A DNA stretch of 64,000 nt from Nonomuraea endophytica. Its GTDB lineage: Bacteria; Actinomycetota; Actinomycetes; Streptosporangiales; Streptosporangiaceae. Positions 21,827 to 30,121 of the stretch are shown here, one piece after another. The position numbers and the translations under genes were made by a program. The notes under the pieces were generated by a model. That model made no database searches, had not been told where the DNA came from, and saw only the letters and a list, made by a program, of their open reading frames with translations. The DNA lies in assembly GCF_014203235.1 (NCBI RefSeq), contig NZ_JACHIN010000015.1, positions 98,097-162,096 of the forward strand. The letters are read 5' to 3'. Numbering within the stretch: position 1 is the first letter of the stretch; every line of letters begins with the position of its first letter.

Positions 21827-23965
21827 CTAAGGGTCGCGGGGCAGCCCGAGCGCGCGCTCGGCGATGATGTTGAGCTGCACCTCCGTGGTTCCGCCGCCGA
21901 TCGTGAAGGCGCGGGTGGTGAGGATCATGCGGTTCCAGTAGCGGCTGGACGGGTCCACCGACCAGCAGAACTCCGAGATCGCCTGCGCGTGTCGCATGCC
22001 GAGCAGCTTGCGCACGCTCGCCGCGGTGCCGGCGCCGCCGCCCTCCAGCTGGGACAGCGTGACCCGCAGGCCGAGCGCGGAGATCGCCTGGCCTTCCGCC
22101 CACAACCGCCCGGCCTGCTCCCACTGCGCCGGGCGCAGGCCGTCGCGGGCGGTGACCAGCCGCATCATGTCGGTGTGCTGCGAGCCGGGCCCCCAGGAGT
22201 CGCCGAGGGCGACGCGCTCGTGCGAGAGGGTGTCGCGGGCCACCTTCCAGCCGTTGTCCACCTCGCCGACCACCAGGTCGTCGGGGACGAAGACGTCGTC
22301 GAGGAAGACCTCGTTGAAGATCTCCTCGCCGTTGATCTCCTTGAGCGGCCGTACGGTGACGCCCGGCGTGGCCATGTCGACCAGGAAGTACGTGATGCCC
22401 TTGTGCTTGTCCGGGGAGGTTCTGGCCAGGCAGATGCCCCAGTGCGCGTACTGGGCCAGCGACGTCCAGATCTTCTGCCCGCTCAGCGACCAGCCGCCCT
22501 CCACCCGGGTGGCCTTGGTCGACAGGCCCGCCAGGTCGGATCCGGCGCCGGGCTCGCTGAACAGCTGGCACCACACGATCTCGCCGGTGAACGTCCTGGG
22601 CAGGAAACGTTCCTGCTGCTCGCGGGTGCCGTGGGCGACGATGGAGGGCACCGCCCAGGCCGCGATGCCCAGGTTGGGGCGCTTCAGCTCGCGGAACTCC
22701 TGGTGGATGACGACCTGCTCCAGCGGGCCGGCGGCCCTTCCCCACGGCTTGGGCAGATAGGGCATGATCCAGCCCTCCCGCGCGAAACGGCCGAGCCGGG
22801 CGAGAGGCTCCTCCCCGGCCAGCTCCCGCGCCCGCGCCCGGATCTCCGCCCGCAGCGCCGCCGCCTCCTCGGGCAGGTCGGGCTCCATCGTGCGCCGCGT
22901 GCCCGCCGCGGCCAGGCGGGCCACGCGCTCGCTCCACTCGCCCGGGTCTCCGGCCAGCATCCGGCCGGACAGGGCGCGGCGGTAGTAGCGGTGCGCGTCG
23001 TGCTCGAAGGTGTAGCCGATGCCGCCGAGCACCTGGATCGCATCCGCGGCGCAGCGCACGGCCGCGTCGGGCGCGAGCACCGCCGCCACCCCCACCGCGA
23101 GCCACACCTCATCCTCGTCCGCGGGCCCTGCCGCTTCTGCGCGGTCTGATGCTGTACGGCCTGCCGCTTCTGCACGGTCTGATGCTGTACGGCCTGCCGC
23201 TTCTGCACGGTCTGATGCTGTACGGCCTGCTTCTTCTGCGCGGTCTGATGTTGTACGGCCTGCCGTGTCCAGGGCACGGGCGGCGTCCCAGACGGCGGCC
23301 CGAGCCTGCTCCAAGGCCACCAGCGCGGCGGCCACACGGTGCTTGACGCCCTGGAACTGCCCGATCGGCCGCCCGAACTGCTCGCGGACCTTGGCGTAGG
23401 AGGCGGCGGTGTCCACGGCCCAGGCGGCCAGCCCGCACGCCTCGGCCCCGATCAGCACGGCCGCCAGCTCCCTGACCGGCACCGGCCCCAGCTCGCGCCC
23501 CGCGGGCACCTCGGTCACGGTCACCGTGCAGAGCGGGCGGTCGAGGTCCACGCCCTCCAGGGGCTCGGCGGTGACGGACGATCCGTCGAGCAGTGCCCAG
23601 CCGCCGTCCACAGGCACGAGGAAGAGGTCGGCGTCGGCGGGGCCGAGGGCGGTAGCCGTACCGGAAAGGACGACCGCGGCGGTGAGGGTGCCGTCGGCGA
23701 GGCCTTCGAGCAGGGGGTTGTCGGCGGCGAGGGTGGCGGCGGCGAGGACGGTGGGCAGGAAGGCGCCACCGGCGCGGGCCCGGCCCAGCTCCTCCAGCAC
23801 GACGCAGAGCTCCGGCAGCCCGTAGCCCTGGCCGCCGCGCGACTCCGGCACGTGGACGCCGAACAGGCCCTGCCGCGCCAGCACGGCCCGGTCGATCCCG
23901 CGTCCGGCCAGCCCGCGTACGGAGTCGGCCAGCGCCCGGTGTTCCTCGGTCAGTCCGATGCTCAT
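21827..23965 (-). CDS. Fused double acyl-CoA dehydrogenase with an internal minisatellite
   Basis: The 712-residue protein joins two acyl-CoA dehydrogenase units. The first, about 1-330, has a degraded N-terminal part, YAKVREQFGRPIGQFQGVKH and IQVLGGIGYTFEHDAHRYYRRA. The second, about 350-712, is complete, with WCQLFSEPGAGSDLA, SLSGQKIWTS and TIGGGTTEVQLNIIAERALGLP. Such fusions or pairs act on CoA esters of sterol side chains or branched acids. Between VWDAARALDTAGR and DEVWLAVG lie four 11-residue repeats (TASDRAEAAGR). Start ATG 23965 has TCTAGA (23975-23980) and TTGAAC-like (23996-24001) promoter elements close upstream, so it may be leaderless. Upstream ATGs in frame are not supported. 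Confidence 0.85.
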   Translation of the reverse strand: MSIGLTEEHRALADSVRGLAGRGIDRAVLARQGLFGVHVPESRGGQGYGLPELCVVLEELGRARAGGAFLPTVLAAATLAADNPLLEGLADGTLTAAVVLSGTATALGPADADLFLVPVDGGWALLDGSSVTAEPLEGVDLDRPLCTVTVTEVPAGRELGPVPVRELAAVLIGAEACGLAAWAVDTAASYAKVREQFGRPIGQFQGVKHRVAAALVALEQARAAVWDAARALDTAGRTTSDRAEEAGRTASDRAEAAGRTASDRAEAAGRTASDRAEAAGPADEDEVWLAVGVAAVLAPDAAVRCAADAIQVLGGIGYTFEHDAHRYYRRALSGRMLAGDPGEWSERVARLAAAGTRRTMEPDLPEEAAALRAEIRARARELAGEEPLARLGRFAREGWIMPYLPKPWGRAAGPLEQVVIHQEFRELKRPNLGIAAWAVPSIVAHGTREQQERFLPRTFTGEIVWCQLFSEPGAGSDLAGLSTKATRVEGGWSLSGQKIWTSLAQYAHWGICLARTSPDKHKGITYFLVDMATPGVTVRPLKEINGEEIFNEVFLDDVFVPDDLVVGEVDNGWKVARDTLSHERVALGDSWGPGSQHTDMMRLVTARDGLRPAQWEQAGRLWAEGQAISALGLRVTLSQLEGGGAGTAASVRKLLGMRHAQAISEFCWSVDPSSRYWNRMILTTRAFTIGGGTTEVQLNIIAERALGLPRDP
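23128..23259 (-). repeat. Four 33-bp tandem repeats inside the acyl-CoA dehydrogenase gene
   Basis: Units 23128-23160, 23161-23193, 23194-23226 and 23227-23259 are near-identical, and each encodes 11 residues (TASDRAEAAGR type). Because 33 is a multiple of three, copy-number change keeps the frame. Confidence 0.9.
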
Positions 23966-24086
23966 GGGCCCGACTCTAGAACCTTGTTCGGTTCCGTTCA
24001 AGGCTGGATGAATCTGCCGGTAACCCTGGCCAACCACGCAGAAACACGCATACGATCTCGGCTTTCCGATGAAGCAAGGGGCGAGC

Positions 24087-26249
24087 ATGGTGCTGGATGT
24101 CGGGTTCGGCGGATCGTTCACGACCAGGACCGGCTACACCCCGGCCACCGGCGAGGTAGCCGCCGGGCAGCTGACCAGGAGCACCGGCGACGAGGTACAC
24201 GAGATCGGCGCCGGAATACGCCTGAGGGGCGGCCCGGAAGGCCTGACCTTCCACCCGACCCACCCGCTCGGCGCGGCCACCGTGGACCACCCGATCACCG
24301 TAGAAGCCGCATACACCCCAGAACCGGCCCAGAACCCGTCGGCCACCATCCTGTCCATCGGCGGCGGCATCTGGTTCCGCCACCGCACGCCCACCGAGCT
24401 GGAGTACGGCTTCGCCGAGTGCAAGGCCACCGTGCAGGCCCCCGAGCCAGGCACGCGACACACCGTGGCCCTCGCCTACCGGCCGACCCCGAGCGGCGCG
24501 ACCTTGCACGCCTACCTGAACGGCGTCGAGCTCCCCCCGATCACCTCGACGAAGGGCAGGGCCCCGAAACACGCCGACACCATCGGCGTAGGCAACGACG
24601 TGCACCCCTCTGACAAGGGCATAAAAGCCCTGATCAGCCGTGCGGTAGCCACCCCGTTCACCGCCGCCTTCACTCCCCACCTCTCCCCCGAGCAGATCGG
24701 AACCCCATCCTCGGACGAAGGACCGCTCCCCATCGCCGGTCTGGAACCAAGCTGGCGGCTGCCCGTGAGCGCGACCGACGACCCCGCCTCACTGGTGGCC
24801 AAGGCCGCGATGCTCCGGCCCACCCAGCGCCAGTACGACTGGCAACGCCTGGAACAGACCGCCTTCCTGCACTTCGGCGTCAACACCTTCACCGGCCAGG
24901 AGTGGGGCCACGGCGACGAGGACCCCGACCTGTTCCAGCCGACCGGCCTGGACACCGACCAGTGGGCCCGCGAGCTGAAGGCGGCCGGGTTCGCGCTGGC
25001 CATCCTCACCGTCAAGCACCACGACGGCTTCGTCCTCTACCCCTCGCGCTACACCGGCCACACCGTGGCCGCGAGCAGCTGGCGCGGCGGCAAGGGCGAC
25101 GTCCTGCGCGCCTTCACCGACTCCGCCCGCGAGCACGGCCTGAAGGTCGGCGTGTACATCTCCCCCGCCGACGAGAACTCCTACGCCCAGGGCGTCTACG
25201 CCAATGGCAGCCCCCGCTCCCCCCGCCAAATCCCCACCCCGGTGGAAGACGACCCCCGCCCCCCAACAAGTACAAAAACCTACGAGGCCACCGACTACGG
25301 CGCGTACATGCTCAACCAGCTCCACGAGGTCCTCACCGAATACGGCCAGGTGGACGAGGTCTGGTTCGACGGCTCACTGGGCCGCATCCCACCCGGCAAG
25401 ACCGAGAACTACGACTTCGACAGCTGGTACGCCCTCATCCGCGACCTGGCCCCGAACGCCACCATCGCCGTGGCGGGACCCGACGTGCGCTGGGTCGGCA
25501 ACGAGGGCGGCCTGGCCCGCGAGAACGAGTGGAGCCCCATCCCCATCCGCCTAACCGGCGAGGCCCACATCGACTACGCCGCACCCCCCAACACCCCCGA
25601 CACCGGCAGCCGCACCGCCATAGCCAACGCCGCCGCCACCCACCTCCAGTGGTGGCCCGCCGAGGTGGACGTCAGCATCCGCCCAGGCTGGTTCTACCAC
25701 CCCGACCAGCAGCCCAAGACGGTCGACCAGCTCATGGACATCTACCTCACGTCCGTAGGCCGCAACGCCGTACTGCTGCTCAACATCCCCCCGGACAAAG
25801 AGGGCAAGCTCCCCACCACAGACGTGGCCAGACTGCGCGAATGGCAAGCCAGACTGACCCGCGAATTCCCCGCAAACCTGGCCACCGACGCAAGCCCCAC
25901 CAACCCCACCGCCCACCACGCCATAGACGGCAACCCAGACACCTCCTGGAAAGTCACCGGCCCCCTCCAGCTCACGCTCCCCACCCCACGCGAGATCGAC
26001 AAGCTCGTCCTCGCGGAGGACATCCGCCACGGCCAGCAGGTCGAGTCAGCCGTGGTGGAGGTACGGCAGGCCGACGGCACCTGGCACCAGATCGCCACGA
26101 CAGGCACGATCGGCTACAAACGCATCCTCACCCTCGCCAACCCGGTAACCGCCCAGGAGTTCCGGCTCCACATCACCGCCCACCGCGCCCAGCCATACCT
26201 GACCCACTTCGCCCTCTACAGAACAGCCCCCAGCCACAAGCCGACCTGA
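24087..26249 (+). CDS. Alpha-L-fucosidase (GH29) with flanking carbohydrate-binding-like domains
   Basis: The 720-residue protein has an N-terminal concanavalin/LamG-like sandwich (about 1-205) and a GH29 barrel from about 245 (YDWQRLEQTAFLHFGVNTFTGQEWG, AILTVKHHDGFVLYPSRYT, VDEVWFDGSLG with the nucleophile Asp). A C-terminal F5/8-type discoidin domain begins around 595 (NLATDASPTNPTAHHAIDGNPDTSWKV). No signal peptide is evident, so the enzyme may act inside the cell. ATG 24087 has AAGGGGCG upstream; ATG 24069 is an alternative. It is divergent from the acyl-CoA dehydrogenase-PL8 operon, suggesting glycan use at this locus. Confidence 0.88.
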   Translation: MVLDVGFGGSFTTRTGYTPATGEVAAGQLTRSTGDEVHEIGAGIRLRGGPEGLTFHPTHPLGAATVDHPITVEAAYTPEPAQNPSATILSIGGGIWFRHRTPTELEYGFAECKATVQAPEPGTRHTVALAYRPTPSGATLHAYLNGVELPPITSTKGRAPKHADTIGVGNDVHPSDKGIKALISRAVATPFTAAFTPHLSPEQIGTPSSDEGPLPIAGLEPSWRLPVSATDDPASLVAKAAMLRPTQRQYDWQRLEQTAFLHFGVNTFTGQEWGHGDEDPDLFQPTGLDTDQWARELKAAGFALAILTVKHHDGFVLYPSRYTGHTVAASSWRGGKGDVLRAFTDSAREHGLKVGVYISPADENSYAQGVYANGSPRSPRQIPTPVEDDPRPPTSTKTYEATDYGAYMLNQLHEVLTEYGQVDEVWFDGSLGRIPPGKTENYDFDSWYALIRDLAPNATIAVAGPDVRWVGNEGGLARENEWSPIPIRLTGEAHIDYAAPPNTPDTGSRTAIANAAATHLQWWPAEVDVSIRPGWFYHPDQQPKTVDQLMDIYLTSVGRNAVLLLNIPPDKEGKLPTTDVARLREWQARLTREFPANLATDASPTNPTAHHAIDGNPDTSWKVTGPLQLTLPTPREIDKLVLAEDIRHGQQVESAVVEVRQADGTWHQIATTGTIGYKRILTLANPVTAQEFRLHITAHRAQPYLTHFALYRTAPSHKPT

Positions 26250-26426
26250 TCAGCCAGGCAACGTGAGCATCTCTTCGACCGCGGCAAGGCCGGAGCGACT
26301 CACCGCATGGCCGGACTCGCGCTGCCAGGCAAGCGTGTCGCGAGCCATACCGGCGGCCGGGCGGACGCGCGGACCGGCGGCCAGCATGGCGAAGGTGTCG
26401 CGAGCCATGAACCCGGCGATGATCAC
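26250..26426 (-). pseudogene. Remnant of an NAD-dependent epimerase-type C-terminus
   Basis: A 58-codon minus-strand frame reads GFMARDTFAMLAAGPRVRPAAGMARDTLAWQRESGHAV... to a TGA at 26250-26252. R-P-x-x-x-M/T-x-x-D-T-L-x-W is the typical C-terminus of actinobacterial NAD-dependent epimerases. MARDT occurs twice, so the fragment contains an internal partial duplication. The rest of the gene is missing. It lies tail to tail against the fucosidase gene. Confidence 0.5.
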
Positions 26427-26460
26427 GATCCGGCGGACGCGGGAGTCTCAGCGCGGCGAG

Positions 26461-27471
26461 CTAGTCCTTGTCCTTGTTGGCTCTGGCTTTGCTGGGCTGG
26501 ACGCGCATGGGCTCGCCGGGCATTTTCGGGTAGTTGGGGGGGTAGGGCATGTCGCCGCGGTCGTCCTTGGCGTACCACTCCAGGAGCTGGTCCAGGGGGT
26601 AGGACTGGTCGTCTATGGTGGCGTGGACGTCGCCTTTGTCGGCGAAGCGGGCGGGCATCGTGCGCAGGTCGAAGTCGGCGGGTTCGGCGTCGGCCAGTTC
26701 GTCCCAGGTGACGGGGGCGGAGACGAGCGCCTCGGGGCGGGCGCGGACGGAGTAGGCGCTGACGACGGTACGGTCGCGGGCGTTCTGGTTGAAGTCGATG
26801 AACACCCGGTCGCCCCGCTCTTCCTTCCACCAGGCGGTGGTGACCAGGTCGGGGGCGCGATCGGCCACGGCTCTGGCCAGGGCGATCCCGGCGTGCCGCA
26901 CCTCGATGAAGTCCCAGTTCGGCTGAATACGAACGGCGACGTGGACGCCCCGGTTGCCGGACGTCTTCGCGAAGCCGGTCATGCCCAGTTCGTCCAGCAC
27001 TTCGCGGGTGAGGAAGGCTGCTTTCCTCACCGCGTCGAAGGGGAGGCCGGGCTGCGGGTCGAGGTCGATGCGGAGTTCGTCGGGGTGCTCGACGTCCTGG
27101 GCCCGCACCTGCCAGGGGTGGAAGTCGATGGTGCCGAGGTTGGCGCAGTAGGCGATGGCGGCGACCTCGGTCACCCGCAACGAGTCGGCCTTGCGCCCGC
27201 TCGGGAACGTGACCGTGGCCGTCTGCAGCCAGTCGGGATGCTTGGGCGGCATGCGCTTCTGGTAGATGGCGTCGGTCTGGATGCCGTCGGGATGACGCTT
27301 GAGGTTGGTGGGGCGATCCTTCATGGCCCGCAGGGCGCCTTCGCCCACGCTGATGTAGTACTCCACCAGCTCACGCTTGGTGATGCCAATGTCAGGAAAG
27401 TACACCTTGTCGGGGTTGGTGACCTTGACGATCCGCTCTCCGACTTCAAGCTCTATGTACGGCGATGCCAT
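26461..27471 (-). CDS. LigD-type DNA polymerase (PolDom/AEP primase) protein
   Basis: The 336-residue protein matches the stand-alone polymerase domain of bacterial non-homologous end joining: KVTNPDKVYFPDIGITKRELVEYY at the N-terminus, RIDLDPQPGLPF with the metal-binding D-x-D, KTSGNRGVHVAVRI, VFIDFNQNARDRTVVSAYSVR, and a Lys-rich tail. These enzymes add ribo- or deoxyribonucleotides at breaks. ATG 27471 begins the conserved part; upstream codons in the same frame are repeat DNA and are rejected. It complements the LigC-type ligase at 15.1 kb. Confidence 0.9.
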   Translation of the reverse strand: MASPYIELEVGERIVKVTNPDKVYFPDIGITKRELVEYYISVGEGALRAMKDRPTNLKRHPDGIQTDAIYQKRMPPKHPDWLQTATVTFPSGRKADSLRVTEVAAIAYCANLGTIDFHPWQVRAQDVEHPDELRIDLDPQPGLPFDAVRKAAFLTREVLDELGMTGFAKTSGNRGVHVAVRIQPNWDFIEVRHAGIALARAVADRAPDLVTTAWWKEERGDRVFIDFNQNARDRTVVSAYSVRARPEALVSAPVTWDELADAEPADFDLRTMPARFADKGDVHATIDDQSYPLDQLLEWYAKDDRGDMPYPPNYPKMPGEPMRVQPSKARANKDKD

Positions 27472-28042
27472 GCCCACGACCATACTCGCCACCCCCGTCA
27501 ATAAACCCGCACCAACCACCCGGCACCGAAAGGCGGTTCCCGGTCGGGTGGTCAAGGAAGGGCCGTGACGGCGAGGTATCTGTCCGACGTGAGAAGCGAC
27601 CCCCACGATCGGCGCCGGCCCGCGTCGGCGGGTGGCGGTGGGGCGGCTTGCCGTAACGGAAACGCGCTGTGAGAACAGCTCGCGGCGGCAAAGCGCCGCG
27701 ACAACAGCTCGCCGCGACAAAAGAGACCATAGAGAAGCAGCAGAAGATGAAAATAGGGGCGCCGTCCGGAGCCCGGCCGGTGGCGGGACCGGGGGCTCGA
27801 CGGACGGACAGAAGATCACTCGACACCGTTCCGGGCGCTGGCGCGTCGCCCGGCCGGCCTTACGGTCGTCGGCGGCGCCAGCACGGGCGTGGGCTGTGCC
27901 GCTCGTACGACCTGACGGGTGATCTCACCCCAGTACAGGAGGCGATGACGCCCCCCATACTGATAAAGACGCAGATTCGCCCCAGAAAGGATGCTTCCCC
28001 CTGCGGAGATCTCTTTTTTGCCGGATCTCGTACGCTGGACTC
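27472..28042. other. Gene-free stretch with a dispersed repeat and short tandem motifs
   Basis: An 8-bp inverted repeat, ACCACCCG/CGGGTGGT (27515-27522, 27545-27552), precedes dispersed-repeat copy B (27562-27658). After it, short motifs of the form CGCCGCGACAACAGCTCG recur two or three times (about 27675-27720). The remainder, to the msrB start, shows no coding frame I trust. The msrB promoter must lie near its right end. Confidence 0.55.
27562..27658 (-). repeat. Dispersed repeat, copy B
   Basis: Read on the minus strand it runs GCCGCCCCACCGCCACCCGC, a variable part, then GGTCGCTTCTCACGTCGGAC and a CGCCGTCACGGC end. It matches copies C and D near 49.3-49.66 kb almost base for base at both blocks. 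Confidence 0.85.
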
Positions 28043-28444
28043 ATGGACAAGGTGGTCAAGAGCGAGGCCGAGTGGCGAGTGAAGCTCTCGCCCGAGGAGT
28101 TCCACGTGCTGCGCGAGGCCGGCACCGAGCGGCCCTTCACCGGCGAGTACGTCGACACCAAGGCCGAAGGCGTCTACTCCTGCCGCGCGTGCGGGGCGGA
28201 GCTGTTCCGGTCGCAGGCCAAGTTCGAAACGCACTGCGGGTGGCCGAGCTTCTTCGAGCCGTCGGAGTCGGATGCCGTCACGCTGATCGAGGACCATACG
28301 CACGGCATGGTCCGCACCGAGGTGCGCTGCGCGCGCTGCGACTCCCACCTCGGGCACGTCTTCCACGGCGAGGGGTACGCCACGCCCACCGACGACCGGT
28401 ACTGCATCAACTCCGTTTCGCTCAGACTCGAACCCACCGAGTGA
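28043..28444 (+). CDS. msrB: Peptide-methionine (R)-S-oxide reductase MsrB
   Basis: The 133-residue protein has all MsrB marks: two zinc-binding C-x-x-C pairs (SCRACG and RCARCD), THCGWPSFFEP, HLGHVFHGEG, and the catalytic Cys in RYCINSVSLR near the C-terminus. It reduces methionine-R-sulfoxide in oxidised proteins using thioredoxin. It is a lone gene between a repeat-bearing spacer and an oppositely oriented membrane-protein gene. Confidence 0.95.
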   Translation: MDKVVKSEAEWRVKLSPEEFHVLREAGTERPFTGEYVDTKAEGVYSCRACGAELFRSQAKFETHCGWPSFFEPSESDAVTLIEDHTHGMVRTEVRCARCDSHLGHVFHGEGYATPTDDRYCINSVSLRLEPTE

Positions 28445-28633
28445 TCAGCTGGCGACAGCGCGTACCGACCGCCCGGCGCGGGTAGGGAAATCTATGTGAG
28501 CCTTGTCCATTTTCGTCATCGCTGGGTGACGATTGAGGCGATCGGCCGCGTCGTCACGCAGCGGTGCGAGGTTTGCCTCAAAACCCGCGTCCGTATCCGC
28601 TGAGCTCCAGGGCAGCACCCCCGGGTTCAGCGG

Positions 28634-29314
28634 TCAGTCGGTGTCGGGATGGGTGACACGGCAGGTCGTGTCGGCGGGGCCGAGGATGTTGGCGAGGATC
28701 GGGTTGCCGTTCTCCCCGAACTCCGCCTGGACGAAGACCACCGGGTCGGTGACGCCCTGCTCGCGAAGGTAGTCGAGGCCGCGTTCGCACAGGGTGAGGG
28801 CGTTCTTGGAATTGTCCGCCTCTTCCGGCAGGTCGGTGTAGATGCGCAGATATCCGCCGACGGTGCGGATGTCCTTGAGGTGCTTGACGGCCGGGTCGCC
28901 GGGTCCCCAGCGGGTCCGGAAGTGCTCGGCCGCCTTCTTGTCGGTGTGCGGCCCCTCGCCCTTGATCGCAGAGGGCTCCGGCGCGCTCGCCTGGCTCGCG
29001 GCGCCGGTCTCCGTCACGAGCGGCGGGCCCGTCACGGCTGGCGCGCCCGTCACGACCGGCGTATCCGTCACGGCGGGCATGTCCGTCACGACCGCGCCTG
29101 CCCCCGACCTGCTCATCGAGCGCTCAACAGCTTTCCGGTCGCCAGCCGCGGCCCACGGCAGTGAACCTCCGCCACCCGCGTCCGGGCGATCCAGCATGAA
29201 CCACCCCGCCAGCACCCCGAGCACCAGCGCCACCCCACCGGCACCCGCCCGCCACGGCCACCGCGGCTTCGCCCGCCGCCGTCCGTGTCTTCCGGGAGTT
29301 CTGGAACGTGCCAC
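28634..29314 (-). CDS. Membrane-anchored hypothetical protein
   Basis: From GTG 29314 the product is about 226 residues: a basic cytoplasmic N-terminus (SRTPGRHGRRRAKPRW), one membrane helix (about 25-45), and a low-complexity stalk with repeated V-V/A-T-D/G-x-P units. An outer domain of ~110 residues follows (KAAEHFRTRWGPGDPAVKHLKDIRTVGGYLRIYTDLPEEA... with two Cys). A TTG at 29359 would add 15 residues. The outer domain appears conserved-like but I do not recognise it. Confidence 0.7.
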   Translation of the reverse strand: MARSRTPGRHGRRRAKPRWPWRAGAGGVALVLGVLAGWFMLDRPDAGGGGSLPWAAAGDRKAVERSMSRSGAGAVVTDMPAVTDTPVVTGAPAVTGPPLVTETGAASQASAPEPSAIKGEGPHTDKKAAEHFRTRWGPGDPAVKHLKDIRTVGGYLRIYTDLPEEADNSKNALTLCERGLDYLREQGVTDPVVFVQAEFGENGNPILANILGPADTTCRVTHPDTD

Positions 29315-29419
29315 CCGTACACCCCCGCTCCCAAGGGATTTCCCTCCCGATTGTGGCAAGAACCAGGAGATCAGATATGGGAGACGGAGGTTTTGCCCGG
29401 CCAGTCAGAAAACACCCGC

Positions 29420-30121
29420 CTACGGCAGCGCGTTGACCAGCTCGCCCACCGGCTTGCGGACGCCGGTGTAGAAGGGGATCTCGATCCGGGTGTGCTCACG
29501 CGCCTTCGCGCCCCGCAGGTGCCGCATCAGGTCGACGATCCGGTGCAGCTCGTCGGCCTCGAACGCCAGCATCCACTCGTAGTCGTTCAGAGCGAAGCAG
29601 GCAACGGTGTTGGCCCGCACGTCCGGGTAGTCGCGGGCCATCAGCCCGTGCTCGGCCAGCATCGTCCGCCGCTCGGCGTCGTCCAGGAGGTACCACTCCA
29701 GCGAGCGCACGAACGGATACACGCTCACGTAGGCACGCGGATCCTCCTCGGCCAGGAAAGCCGGGATGTGCGACTTGTTGAACTCCGCCGGCCGGTGCAG
29801 CGCCATCGCCGACCACACCGGCTCGCTGCCCCGGCCCAGGCCGGTACGGCGGAAGCGCGAGTACACGTCCTGCAGGTCCTCCGGCGAGGCGGCGTGCCAC
29901 CAGAACATGTAGTCGGCGTCGGCCCTGAACCCGGCCACGTCGTAGAGGCCGCGGGTGACGACGCCCTTGCGCGCCTCCTGCTCCAGCAACTCGGTGACCT
30001 CGTCGGCCAGACCCTCGCGGTTGCCGGGACACGGCTCGGTGACCTTGAACACCGACCACATGGTGTAGCGGATCACCTGGTTAAGATCGCGGGCCTTCGG
30101 CCGCTGCGCACCCTCAGTCAT
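29420..30121 (-). CDS. hemQ: Coproheme decarboxylase HemQ (ChdC)
   Basis: The 233-residue protein is a chlorite-dismutase-family HemQ: NQVIRYTMWSVFK at the start, DYMFWWHAASPEDLQ, KSHIPAF, AYVSVYPFVRSLEWYLL, then LAEHGLMARDYPDV carrying the probable proximal haem His, and CFALNDYEWMLAFEADEL. It removes two propionates from coproheme to give haem b in the coproporphyrin-dependent route of actinobacteria and firmicutes. Its start overlaps the end of hemG by 8 bp, so the two are co-translated. Confidence 0.95.
   Translation of the reverse strand: MTEGAQRPKARDLNQVIRYTMWSVFKVTEPCPGNREGLADEVTELLEQEARKGVVTRGLYDVAGFRADADYMFWWHAASPEDLQDVYSRFRRTGLGRGSEPVWSAMALHRPAEFNKSHIPAFLAEEDPRAYVSVYPFVRSLEWYLLDDAERRTMLAEHGLMARDYPDVRANTVACFALNDYEWMLAFEADELHRIVDLMRHLRGAKAREHTRIEIPFYTGVRKPVGELVNALP

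Noticed and set aside
20035..23149. Long plus-strand frames opposite the PL8 and acyl-CoA dehydrogenase genes
   Set aside because: Val/Gly/Arg-rich shadows typical of high-GC antisense; the minus-strand frames carry family motifs.
27472..27819. N-terminal extension of the LigD-type polymerase
   Set aside because: It would translate the dispersed repeat; conserved sequence starts at ATG 27471.
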